NCBI GenBank assembly: GCA_003194525.1
Contig: NBIV01000038.1
Span: 62,001-126,000, forward strand
DNA: 64,000 nucleotides
Reading direction: 5' to 3'
Source: Gracilariopsis chorda
Lineage: Eukaryota > Rhodophyta > Florideophyceae > Gracilariales > Gracilariaceae
Shown here one piece after another: positions 44,801 to 54,125 of this stretch. A model generated the notes under the pieces. That model was not told the DNA's origin, ran no database searches, and saw only the letters and a program-made list of their open reading frames with translations. Position numbers and translations under genes: made by a program. Within the stretch, counting starts at the first letter, position 1; each line of letters opens with the position of its first letter.

Positions 44801-45302
44801 TCGCCAGACAGAAGTATTTTGCTGGCATGCGGAGACGAGACGTAGTATTCGAGAAGGACGATTTGGTGTTGCTTGAAGCCGATTCCCTTTCTTTAGCAAG
44901 ACGTGCAACTCTACCGAAAAAGTGGCAGCCTCGGTTTATTGATCCCTTCTAAATCCTACAGGTTCTTGGTCCTGTCATGTACCGCATTGAACTACCGCCT
45001 ACTATGAAGAAAGCGCATGACGTTGTACATGTTTCTAAATTGAAGCCATATCACGCAGGCTCTGCAGGAACTCTGGATATTGTCGTCAATAACGACGGCG
45101 AGGTCGAACAAGAAGTCGCTGAAATCCTTCAGAAGCGCAAGTTTCAACGCCGCGTCTATACTTGGTTCGTTTTACAAACGATTCTGCAGATGATGCGGTT
45201 TGGTTGCCCACTACAGCTTTGAAAAACTGTAAAGCTGCTGTGAAGGAATTCAACTATACCAGAAGCCTACTGGGAGAGTAGCCCATTCAAGGGAGTAGTG
45301 AG

Positions 45303-45511
45303 TGTAACAGAACGTTACTGTCTGCTGTAGAACGATACTAGCTCCCCCTCCATGACCAATAGCTTTAGCAGTATGAACGTTAGAAGTACAACGGTATCTT
45401 TATGATAGAAGGCCACCACTACATAAAGGTCCTGTCCAATGGATCTGGCTGAGTCCAGTCAGACTCCAAGGACGAACACGTTCAACTCTTCGTATCACTC
45501 ATTGTGTTACA
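45303..45511 (+). repeat. 3' LTR of the short gypsy element
   Basis: 209 bp, about 94% identical to the 5' copy outside a duplication of about 20 bp near its start (AGAACG repeated); followed by GCTCC. Confidence 0.9.
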
Positions 45512-46299
45512 GCTCCTGCATTCCAGAACGGGGTTTCTCTTGAGTTCCTGTGTTACAACTTCTCCATACCTTTCCCAATATGCCTTCTTGAGACTCCATC
45601 GAGGCTCTTTCCTCTGCTCGAATGGCGGTATGTTAATGCTGATGGAGCAAGCATGGTGGTCTTAGAAGGAGCTCTCGGCCGCTTCCCAGGTTGAATACAT
45701 TAGCCACTTGCTTGGGACGGCTGCTATATCAATTGCACTTTGTGTGCCTGTGGATATCTCTGTACGTGTTGGTATCCTTCTACGTTGAACAGGACTCGAT
45801 GTGTTTCTTCAAGGTACTTTTCGAAGTCCACCCCCTGCTGGTTCAGCCCTTGAGGGATATCAGGAACTGCAAGTGTTGCTGTCCGCAATAATTCCGTGTT
45901 CTTGGGGGTACCGTTTGTACCAGTTTGAGTATCGCAACGTGGGGCAGACATAGATGTTTGATATCGTCATTTACCCTTTCGTTGTTCTTACAGAAACTGT
46001 AACTGCCTCTATTCCTGTGGTCTTGCTGACGTCGTCTGAAAGGTCTGCACCGAATCCTCTACGTTGGTATACTGCCGATCTTCCTCCTCTTCCACCTGCG
46101 GGAGTCACATCATCCTCCCTGTCGCATCTTCCCAGCGCCTCGTCGCCTTCGTTTGTTGGCGATCTATCACTGTTCTTCAGGAACATTTCTTGCAGGCGGA
46201 TGAGGTCGACGTGACTGTCATGGCCCTGCTTCGAAAGCTCAGTGCCTTTGGCAGCGCCGAGAAGACCGCGGCAATTGAGCTGCAAGATGCGTATATTGT

Positions 46300-47086
46300 C
46301 TGCTTTTCCGATTTTGAACCTTTGACATCCGTCCTTGGCCTCCGTTGGAGATCCGTTTGCGTTCTCATTTCGCTCCGCCCCGAGGAAGAGGGATCGGAGT
46401 CAGGCACACCACGTGAAGGCAAGATGCACGTGCCCATCAATGTTACAAGTATTGTTTGTGTAGACGTAATTAATTCACTTTGCACCAGACATGCATCAAT
46501 CGACGAGACCATTTGCGCTGATCTTGCATTCATTCGGTATGAATATGAAGCGCATAATGTGAATTGCATGGTTTAGACTCTTGGAAATACCACCTATCGT
46601 AACCGTCTAAACGAGCATTTCAGTTCACTTTATGTGCCTCTTTAGTTGGTGATGTTTGCAGTTGAGCTGCCCCTAGAGTTTTTTGCAACCCAATCTCGCC
46701 AATTTGGACAGTTTTATGGATAGCTGTGCATTTAAAATCATCCAAGAGAGAAAAAGATGTGTATGCAGATTGTCTGAAGGTTGTCCCGCAACTTATTTTG
46801 CTGCATTCGATTTAAACCAAATCCGATTGCATCCGGCTGAACTCCTTTGGTTAATTGACTCAGCCGGGCTCTTGTGAATTCTGAGATGCTAATTTAGGAG
46901 TCAGCCTTATATAGAATGTTAGTTAGTAGGAGACTGTTGTTCCTCATCTAAAAATATCCTGTGTTTTTGACATAGGCTGAACGACAGACACAAGCTAATC
47001 TTTCAGTTCTGTTTTGAACTGCTCGTTGCCTCAAGCTACTCTGTCTGTTCGTTCAGATTCTGCTCCGAATCTTTCATAGTAGGATT
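46300..47086. other. No supported gene
   Basis: Nothing beyond possible 5' sequence of the LINE up to about 46570; the rest shows no family-like frame. Confidence 0.45.
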
Positions 47087-47353
47087 ATGAAGTTTGATAT
47101 CCGTCATTCAGACCGACTGTTTGTCCTGGAGCTGAGTATCAACCGTCGTCTACGTGCCACACGACTCTTATTGGAACGCACATTCATTGCAATTGAGACT
47201 GGGTCTGTTACCCCGCGATTGAACACGTGGGAGCGCATCGAACTTGTGCGAATGATGCAGAGTGATGTCAGAGGTGGATTCTTCCCTATCTCGATCTCTC
47301 GAAGCGCTTCTGGACCAGTCGAAAATGGCGAGATTATTCCGATTTCGGCTTAG
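47087..47353 (+). CDS. Small hypothetical ORF (88 aa)
   Basis: ATG to TAG frame MKFDIRHSDR... ending NGEIIPISA. Mixed charged and hydrophobic sequence without low complexity; no known domain, no signal peptide. It could be real or chance. It lies downstream of, and convergent with, the cyclin gene. Confidence 0.25.
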   Translation: MKFDIRHSDRLFVLELSINRRLRATRLLLERTFIAIETGSVTPRLNTWERIELVRMMQSDVRGGFFPISISRSASGPVENGEIIPISA

Positions 47354-47468
47354 GTCCGACGAGCGTGGGCTCGTCCAATGTTTTGATATAATTGTTCACT
47401 ACACACAGCAGTGTAAAATAAATGGTTAACTGCTAACAATTTACCTACTTTAACTTGGGTTTCTTTGA

Positions 47469-47634
47469 CAGTAAAAGGCTCGTTTCACAGTTTCGAGGCA
47501 TGAAGTTGCCGATAACCAACATAATAGAATGGAACGCCAATATCTAAAACAAACGAGCCTTTTACTGTTTCGAGGCATGAAGTTGCCGATAACCAACATA
47601 ATAGAATGGAAGGCCAATATCTAAAACAAACCAG
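47469..47634. repeat. 77 bp tandem duplication with an 18 bp inverted repeat, 3' of the cyclin gene
   Basis: TTTCGAGGCATGAAGTTGCC starts at 47491 and again at 47568, and the repeat continues to about 47634 with one visible mismatch. ACAGTAAAAGGCTCGTTT (47468-47485) is a perfect inverted copy of 47551-47568. The block lies about 90 bp past the cyclin stop codon, so it may sit in or near its 3' UTR. Confidence 0.75.
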
Positions 47635-47722
47635 TTATTGCAAGCTCACGGATCAATCTACCTTTGAATTCGAATACTAGTCGGATACATAATAAGTAGA
47701 ATAGAAACTTGGAAACATTAGT

Positions 47723-48736
47723 TTATATTTGTGTGCACATCAAAGTCGATGTAGCAGAGAATTTTCTATGGATAGCTGTGAACCGGCCGTTTTTAGGGTA
47801 CTTTGCCCCACAGACCAGCTCCTTGAGCTTCAAAGCACAGCTGTGTAGCTCACAACGTTGCCATCCAGAGTGGAAGCTTAGGCTCTCGCACCAGCTGATG
47901 GGCACATTCAGATGGTTGACGGCGAGGTGAACGGCTGCAGCAGCCAGCTGGCTCGGACGGTAGTTGAGATGAAGCCCGTCAACCATGGCTAGCTCTGCGA
48001 TGAACTGAGCAGTAGATGAGATTTTGTGGGCCACTAGAGGAGTGATTCCCTTTGCGAAGAGCGTTTTCTCGATGCGAGCAAAAAAGGTTAAAGTGTAAGG
48101 GGTAGTGACTTGGAATTGCAATGCATTCAAAATGTGCGCTTCCATGGTGAAGACGTCGGCCATTGTAAAAGCTCCAGCTGATAACACGCTCAAATCATTC
48201 GCATGCGGAGCATAAATTTCTTCATATTTGGCAGCAATGTACAGACACACACTACCGACCAGCTGCAACGTTTTCACAGTGGGCTGGTGTTTTTCGAGAT
48301 AGCGATCGAGAATATGGATACACAGGTGGAAGGTTTTGTCGCACAGCTTGAGAGTGACGCATACATCAGCAAGCCAGTCGACAAGAATGGATCGCATCTT
48401 GGGGGTGATGGTTTCGTGGGTTTTGATGTAGTTGCTGCATGGTATGTGTGTTCTTTCTGCGAGCAGATTATTGGTGTGAATTATTGCAGCAAAGTCACTT
48501 GCTTCTACGTGATTGGCCTTGTCGGCAGCGTCGATGTCAATGTAGTTTGGTTTTGTGATGGACTTCTGTACAACAGGGGTTTTGTGGACGCGAACTTTCT
48601 TGTTGGCGCTGAGAGGTTTGAAAGCGTGGTGTTGAGGAGCTGGTTTCTTCACGTGTTTGTTATTGATGGGGTTGGAGAGCGGACGGTTGGTGATGTCACC
48701 AAAGGGACGGCTTTTGTTAAAGAGGAGGGTGGACAT
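47723..48736 (-). CDS. Mitotic-type (A/B) cyclin (337 aa)
   Basis: Binds and activates a cyclin-dependent kinase and times mitosis, as known for A/B cyclins. The cyclin N box covers about residues 85-212, with MRSILVDWL (114-122), DRYLEKH (144-150) and AAKYEEIYAP (168-177). The C box covers about 214-330, beginning TTPYTLTFFARIEK. The N-terminus has RPFGDITNRP (10-19), like a destruction box but one residue short and lacking the usual Leu, and a basic stretch (28-53). At 337 residues it is shorter than many B cyclins (about 400), mostly in the N-terminus. Intronless. The start is the first ATG of the frame, with an A-rich leader just before (AACCAAAATG). A TATA box lies about 150 bp upstream. 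Whether A or B type is unsettled. Confidence 0.88.
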   Translation of the reverse strand: MSTLLFNKSRPFGDITNRPLSNPINNKHVKKPAPQHHAFKPLSANKKVRVHKTPVVQKSITKPNYIDIDAADKANHVEASDFAAIIHTNNLLAERTHIPCSNYIKTHETITPKMRSILVDWLADVCVTLKLCDKTFHLCIHILDRYLEKHQPTVKTLQLVGSVCLYIAAKYEEIYAPHANDLSVLSAGAFTMADVFTMEAHILNALQFQVTTPYTLTFFARIEKTLFAKGITPLVAHKISSTAQFIAELAMVDGLHLNYRPSQLAAAAVHLAVNHLNVPISWCESLSFHSGWQRCELHSCALKLKELVCGAKYPKNGRFTAIHRKFSATSTLMCTQI

Positions 48737-48883
48737 TTTGGTTATTTTCGGAAGAATTTGAAAGAAAAGGGAGGATGACTTTTTTGTGGGATAAGAGGGT
48801 GTGAGTTGGGGGGTTGTGTTGTTTAGATGAGCGGCTGCTGGTGCAGAGTGAAGAAGTTGGAGATTGGATGAAGGGAAGAGCGA

Positions 48884-48890
48884 TTATATA
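48884..48890 (-). promoter_or_regulatory. TATA box of the cyclin gene
   Basis: Minus-strand TATATAA in CTCCTATATAATCGC, about 148 bp before the ATG, followed by a C/T-rich leader. Confidence 0.6.
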
Positions 48891-48899
48891 GGAGCGACA

Positions 48900-49788
48900 A
48901 GATGCTGTAAAGAGCAACTCGGTAGAATAGAAGAGGTACAGAAAACGGAAACGCGTATGAAAACAGTTCTCTCCCTGAGAAGTTTCCTCTTTGGGAAACG
49001 TCGCCGCGGTCCAAAATGGGTTGTGGTGAATGCGAGTTTTATCAAAAGTAGTTTATTGCTTTGCTCATGGATGAAGCTAAACGGGAAAGACGTTGCGTAT
49101 ACCTCTCTACGATGCTTGTAGAATGTATCTAGTTTGAAATATAGTTTGGTCCCACAGGAAGAATGGAGTTCATGATGAAAACGAAAAGAGCAGGAGTCGG
49201 GAGCACGGAGCCCGAGAAGACAAGGGAGTGATGACATGGGCAGAGAGCCAAACTGGTGTGGCATGTACCACGTCAGCAGCAACATTTGAAAGGCAGCACG
49301 CCACTGGAAAGAGGGGAAACTGAAAACTGAAAAAGAGCTCGTTTTCTTTGAAAAAGAAGCACGGAAGCAACATGCACACGTGGACAGATGGGGAGAAGAA
49401 ATGGGGGCTTCGAGTGCGTAATTTAGAGTGCGATTGCAGTGTTACGCGTACAACAATGTTGCGGCATTTCGCGGTTGATAGAAAACTCGCAAGAGGTGCA
49501 GTATAAAGCTGCACTTGCTGCGCGGCGAAATGACGTACTTGCGGCGAGGACGTCGGCAGCGAGTCGTTGTTTTGCCTGATTTGCTTGGCTTGATGCGGAG
49601 GAGTATGAAGGCATCTTTGTCGGGTATGGAAGGGTGCAAAAGGGGGTCTGGAAAGAGAGCTAGCTAGAAGCGGTTATGTTTGTTTATTGTGAGAAAGCTT
49701 TGCAGACAATGGGTAGCTGCACACAATAATACTGCAGTATGAAAGCCCTCAGTCCCGAATCAAAACAAGAGCAAAGTCAGAGAAGAAC
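48900..49788. other. Intergenic region between the cyclin and germin-like genes
   Basis: Both genes are on the minus strand, so this holds the germin-like 3' UTR and the distal cyclin promoter. No supported gene; plus strand is purine-rich near 49300-49400. Confidence 0.5.
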
Positions 49789-50301
49789 TTAAAGATTGAC
49801 CGGTACCAATCCCGGGTCGGCGGTGTTGAAAACAGAAAGGAAAAGACAATCCGTCTTGCTGATACAAGTGGTGGCGTGGGGCAAACCCTGCGGGAAGACG
49901 GTGGAGTCTCCGGGGCGCAGAATGTTGGTCACGTTTCTGGGATTCAGTCCCTCGAACAGAAAAGACACCCTGAACACTCCGGCAAGCGCGTTGAGAGTTT
50001 CAGTTCCGCGCGGGTGATAGTGCGGAAGGAAGGGCTGACCGGCGCGAACGAGAACGCGCGCAACCTGAGACTGTACATCCTGTCCGCCCAACGCGGGGAA
50101 ATCGGCCACATTGGCGATCTGAACGACGAATTTTTCATTCTTGATGATCTGGCCCTTGCTGGGATTGATGCGGAAATCAGAGTCTTGGAGACCGGATCGA
50201 ATGGCCGCGGCGGTTTGGAGACCGAAACTGGGGATGGAGGCGGCGGCTTGGTTGACGAAAGCGGCGAGGGTTAAAGCGGCTAATGCGATGATACACTTCA
50301 T
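49789..50301 (-). CDS. Germin-like cupin protein, secreted (170 aa)
   Basis: Residues 1-21 form a signal peptide (MKCIIALAALTLAAFVNQAAA), so it is likely secreted or in the cell wall. One cupin domain follows. Motif 1 is G88 x5 HYH (94-96) x4 E101 x6 G108; motif 2 is GDSTVFPQGLPH with H142. H94, H96, E101 and H142 are the metal ligands of germins, usually manganese, with oxalate oxidase or superoxide dismutase activity in plant members; activity here cannot be told. It is shorter than plant germins (about 220 residues) and lacks their paired N-terminal cysteines. The frame is open 68 codons further upstream, but MKCI is preferred for its signal peptide. Intronless, with a TATA box 147 bp upstream. 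Confidence 0.87.
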   Translation of the reverse strand: MKCIIALAALTLAAFVNQAAASIPSFGLQTAAAIRSGLQDSDFRINPSKGQIIKNEKFVVQIANVADFPALGGQDVQSQVARVLVRAGQPFLPHYHPRGTETLNALAGVFRVSFLFEGLNPRNVTNILRPGDSTVFPQGLPHATTCISKTDCLFLSVFNTADPGLVPVNL

Positions 50302-50447
50302 TTTGTTCAGAGGGTTGGGGCTTCTTGATATGAGAACGGGTTGTGACAAATGGGTGCAATGGGCTGGAGGGTGGAAAAGGATGTTGAGAGCTGTTGACGA
50401 TGAGATGGGGTGGAAGTTCGGACAGTGACGACCGGATTGCAGCTCTG

Positions 50448-50454
50448 TTTTATA
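50448..50454 (-). promoter_or_regulatory. TATA box of the germin-like gene
   Basis: Minus-strand TATAAAA in GATATAAAACAGAG, about 147 bp before the ATG. Confidence 0.6.
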
Positions 50455-50509
50455 TCTCGTTTCGAACTGACCGATCGAGCCGGGACTGCGAATAGTCGTA
50501 GGCAAGGAG

Positions 50510-51535
50510 CTCGAGGACTAGGAATAAGTTTAGGGTTCCTGCGGTGTAAACTTGAACAAATTGGTGGGAGTTGGGGTAAAGGCTTCCGTCTCCCTCCATG
50601 TTGCACCACGAGTACGAAACGCAGAGTGGCGAGAGGGTTAGTGCCCCTGGTAGGCGGCGATGATCGTCCTCGCGTTGCAATGTGCGATGTGAATGGAGAT
50701 GAAGAGATAGAGAAATGCGCCGTGGAGGACGACTGCGCTTGTAAAGGTTAAGTCAAAATGGTGGTCCTTTTTATTTTGGCTGCAGCGAGGACGAACCGCT
50801 TGAGGGTTTTCGGAGTTTTCCTACACATCTCCGCTTTGCCGGAACATAAGTTATGTAATGCCGCTCCCATGTTCTTTTCAGAAACTGATGTTGTTCAGAA
50901 TACACCGGCGTCGAGTATGGCATGGGAGTTTCAACTTTGTTACATTGAAACAACAACTGCTGCTGCCAAGTCGAAGTAGCTCGTTTGGTTGGGAGCGTCA
51001 TGCAGCGAATCGCCGAAGAATACAGAACGGTTGCTGTCGTGGAATGAATGAGTGCATTCATTGTTGATGTGCCGCAAGGCGTTGGAAACAGAGAACTGGG
51101 TTGGCTTGTAATTCACTGGTCATGCGCATGTGGCTGTAAGAACCGCACGGCAGCGCGCCCAATCAGTTTCCTGCAACTTACGCTGCTCGCGTCGCTTCTT
51201 CGCACCTACCTCGAATGGAGGGACAGAAGGGGAGGAGACCTAACGGTAATAAAGAGGGACCACGGCTGGCCCAGAAAGAGACCGGTAGAGTTGGACATGG
51301 TTGCGCCGGAGGACTTTGCTCGGGAGGGCACAGACAGGGGAACCAGGAGCGATTGAATCTCTGGGCTTCTTCCCTTCGCTTCCACGGGCTGGTTCGGTCC
51401 CGGCCCAATTTATTGCATAGCAAAGTCAAATACTCGAAGTATCCTCCGTCAGCAGCGCGAGCAGCGCGCCGAGCTCTCTGAGCTACGTCCGAGTAATACG
51501 CAACTGTAGTAATAGGACGGCTTAATAGGGCAAGC
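50510..51535. other. No supported gene
   Basis: Upstream of the germin-like gene. Several short frames on both strands; none shows a family feature. Confidence 0.5.
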
Positions 51536-51785
51536 TGTTACACCTGTTGCTGGATTCAGCGGTAGCGGGGGAGTGGCGCGCGAAATGTAAAGTGTCTGTT
51601 GTATCAATGTGTCGGTATGTCTTACCAAGTTTATTGTTTAAGGAAGGAGAGACTGCTTGCCTCTATATAGTATCCGGTAGGTATCCGCTAGTCCGGAAAG
51701 GTCGGCTTCTACAGTAGGGATTATGCATCCGATTATTCGGAGCTCACGTGCACGCATTTGCGGGTCAGTGCAAACGGTAGTGACA
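51536..51785 (-). repeat. 3' LTR of the interrupted copia element (250 bp)
   Basis: On the minus strand it starts TGTCACTACCG and ends AGGTGTAACA. It contains TATATAGAGG and AACAATAAAC strings that could be promoter and poly(A) signals. It directly follows the purine tract. Confidence 0.72.
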
Positions 51786-51807
51786 TTCCCTTCTTTCTCT
51801 TCTTTAT
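51786..51807 (-). promoter_or_regulatory. Polypurine tract of the copia element
   Basis: Minus-strand AAAGAAGAGAAAGAAGGGAA immediately before the LTR. Confidence 0.7.
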
Positions 51808-53389
51808 CTTTTTGTGCAAAGTTCGTTGCAAAGGTTGATGACGCTTTCGTTATTGCGTTCAACCCACTGCTGAACCGTATGATTAGCCTTCCCAGATACC
51901 ATCATTCCTTGCAGCACGAACGACAGTTTTGGACGTGTTAGTCCGTCGGAAGGGTTATCCGTGCCGGCGATATGACCGATGTCAGTTATTTCCTCTTTCG
52001 CGTAGGCGTCGCGGGCAACGTTCAGATCGATCATAAGGCGTCGTTTGGAGGTCAGTTTTCCCTTCGTGATCGTGTCAAAGATGCTCTTTGAGTCAGTCAA
52101 TACGCAAAGTTTCACCTTTCTCATCAGTTCCTTCTCTAGATCCATTTTGATAGCATAGACAGCGTCACATTCATCCACAAATGCGTCAACTTCCGCAGCC
52201 AGTACACATCGAACAACGCGACGTGTTTTATAGCTTCTGTAGTGAATGATGTTTACATAGTTGTGCCTGTCGCACAACGTTACAATATATACGAGCTGTG
52301 AAGACCCATCACTGTTTCAATTGAACGAGGCATCGGTATATACACGCACATAAATAGAATTTCTGTCGAGCTGGTAAGTGTTCAGGCATACTTCCGGAGT
52401 CGTTCGTAGGTGAGTGATGATCATGTTGAGTTCGGACACATGCTTCGCGTTGAATGCTTTTTCGGTTACCTGGGCAAGTTGTGCTGTTGCACACATGATG
52501 TCCGGGCGAGTATGTACTACCCAGCTGGTCTTCATCAGTGTTGACTTGAATTCTTGATACTCTACGTCTGCATTGATAGTCGCAAGTCGTGGAATATGCT
52601 GATTCTCCGTTATGATAAACTTTCGCTCCCATAGATCAATATGGATGCCGTCAAATTCAAATCTACAAAACGTAGGATTCTTTGCATCGAATTGTTTTCC
52701 GATCTTGTTCGTTACTTCGATAAATTCGGATGTTCCGGCTTGAATCGTATCGTCAGTTTATACTCCCATAATTCCTACGAGTTGCTTCTTTTCGTTGTGA
52801 CGGAACAAGAAAGTGCGGTCGGACGTGAATGGTGTCATCTTGAGTTCCTCCGTGATATGGGACATAAAGGTGAAGCCCCAGAGATCTCCGGCTTCCGTCA
52901 TGCCGTAAATTGGGCGTTGGAGTTTCAACAATCGGCTGCCTGGTAGGCCAAGTTCGGGGACCGGTCGTAGGTACACGTGGCGTGTGAGAGGCACTTTAGA
53001 CTGGATATAAGCTTGTTTTATATCCATACTCCATAGTTGGAACCCATGAGCGTGTGCCAAAGAGACGATAAGTCGTATCGATTGCCTTTGTATAGTTCGT
53101 GCTTTGTGAACGATACGGTGCTTTTCTCCGGATCCTTATATCCTTGCGCTATCATCCTCGCCTTGAATATCGGGGTTTCACATTCCACGTTCTTCATGGT
53201 GAGTACCCATCTCGTGCCAAGGATACTGGGTGGTATCGCGCTACTTTCTATCTGTCGCTGGGTGTCTGCTTCGCTTATGATGTTCCACAGTTTCCTTTTC
53301 GTGGGTCCTTCCAGTTCCTTCCTTTTGGCTTCCTTCCACTGCGGCAGTTGCTGACGGGGATCTCCTGGTTTTAGTATCTCCGTGATATA

Positions 53390-54085
53390 TGTGGTGCAAT
53401 ACCCCAAGATGGGACAGACACACGAGGGTGTTCGACGTCCTCCTCAGCAGGGTAGCGCAGCGACAGAACCACCTGTGGTGAGTACACGGAGCCGGGGGTA
53501 AGACCGGGACTCACCGTCACGACTGGCGTACAGGTGTAGAGACAAAGACAGACCACGGAGTGGGAAAGCGGAAAATGCAGCGACACACGAGTGGTGGGCG
53601 ACGCGCAAGAACGGCACGGTGTCCACACGAGTGGGGCGGTGGCGAAAACAGCAACGGTAATCACCGGTAGTTGCTAGTGAAGCAACACCTGTATACGGGG
53701 CAAAGAATAACAATCGCTGTAAAAGCGTGCACAAAAACAAACACAATAGTGGTAAGAATGTGCTGAGCTCCACGAGGTGGGTAACTAGGCCTTCACAGGA
53801 TGGTGTCTCTCCAGACGGAGGTGGACACTCACCAGGGAACCTGAGTTAGAGCCAGACACTCGCTTGTTGCGTTTACTTTGACCCGGGCAGCCGGAGCTCA
53901 CACACATAAGTAGTGGTGGTCCGCGCCCTGACATTACAGTAGTAATTAACTAATAATAACTAATAATGTCCCTACGGGGGTGCAAAACACTACACACGTG
54001 TGGCACAAGCCAGCAATGCTGTGCACTACACTTGTCAACCAAATTGGGGCCCTTCCAACGGAAACAGATTACCGGTGTAACACTC
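53390..54085 (-). repeat. 3' LTR of element C (about 696 bp)
   Basis: The plus strand starts TGTGGTGCAATACC at the border with copia coding sequence, and its first 60 bp align with the reverse complement of the last 60 bp of the element A LTR. The inner end is set at ...GGTGTAACACTCA (TGAG on the minus strand) and is less certain, because the purine tract next to it is weak. An AT-rich block lies at about 53938-53970. Confidence 0.72.
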
Positions 54086-54125
54086 ATACTTCACGGCAAA
54101 GTGGTGAGCATCGCCAGAGCGGGAT

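Larger units (their letters stand above)
41704..45511 (+). mobile_element. Short Ty3/gypsy element inserted in the LINE
   Basis: Bounded by LTRs of 189 and 209 bp with inverted termini TGTAAC/GTTACA and a 5 bp duplication GCTCC (41699-41703 and 45512-45516). Parts seen on the plus strand: gag-like region (about 41922-43200, with a zinc-knuckle-like CIKCGIKPYSDPKHPC), protease region (about 43340-43400), reverse transcriptase (about 43850-44720, RMVCDYRALKRITLP, YHQM) and an integrase C-terminal tail with VVHVSKLKPYH (about 45000-45050). At 3.8 kb it is shorter than a full element. LTRs differ by about 6% plus one duplication of about 20 bp, so it is of middle age. It is broken, with at least five breaks. 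Confidence 0.88.
39553..46290 (-). mobile_element. LINE (non-LTR retrotransposon) with AP endonuclease and RT, split by a gypsy element
   Basis: Minus-strand order: an apurinic-type endonuclease starting near 46285 (QLNCRGLLGA, DLIRLQEMFLK) and continuing to 45517, then after the gypsy insertion (41704-45511) a linker (AIPKGRRRR, about 41660), RT motifs KKAGGPDDV (about 41120) and LVPIPNP...GRFRPI (about 40970-41010), the catalytic FADD (40068-40079) and a C-terminal LGVWLD-RLTFLKHL motif (about 39800-39845). The domain order is that of APE-type LINEs such as Jockey or I; the clade is not determined. Frames are interrupted many times, so it is dead. Poly(A) tail and flanking duplication not found. 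Confidence 0.8.
51536..53389 (-). mobile_element. Ty1/copia element, 3' part, interrupted by element C
   Basis: Minus-strand order: reverse transcriptase start (about 53020-53389, with LGTRWVLTMKN and KARMIAQGYKDP), RT core (about 52760-53060, WSMDIKQAYIQS, GSRLLKLQRPIYGM), RNase H (about 51804-52280, CVLTDSKSIFDTI, GTDNPSDGLTRP), a polypurine tract and the 3' LTR at 51536-51785. At 53389 the coding sequence runs into the LTR of element C; the 5' part should lie beyond the window. No antisense gene lies between pol and its LTR. Broken, with about four or more breaks. Confidence 0.85.

Noticed and set aside
46064-46576. Plus-strand ORF of 170 codons
   Set aside because: It is the opposite strand of the LINE endonuclease, which has clear family motifs.
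48203-48778. Plus-strand ORF of 191 codons
   Set aside because: It is the opposite strand of the cyclin gene.
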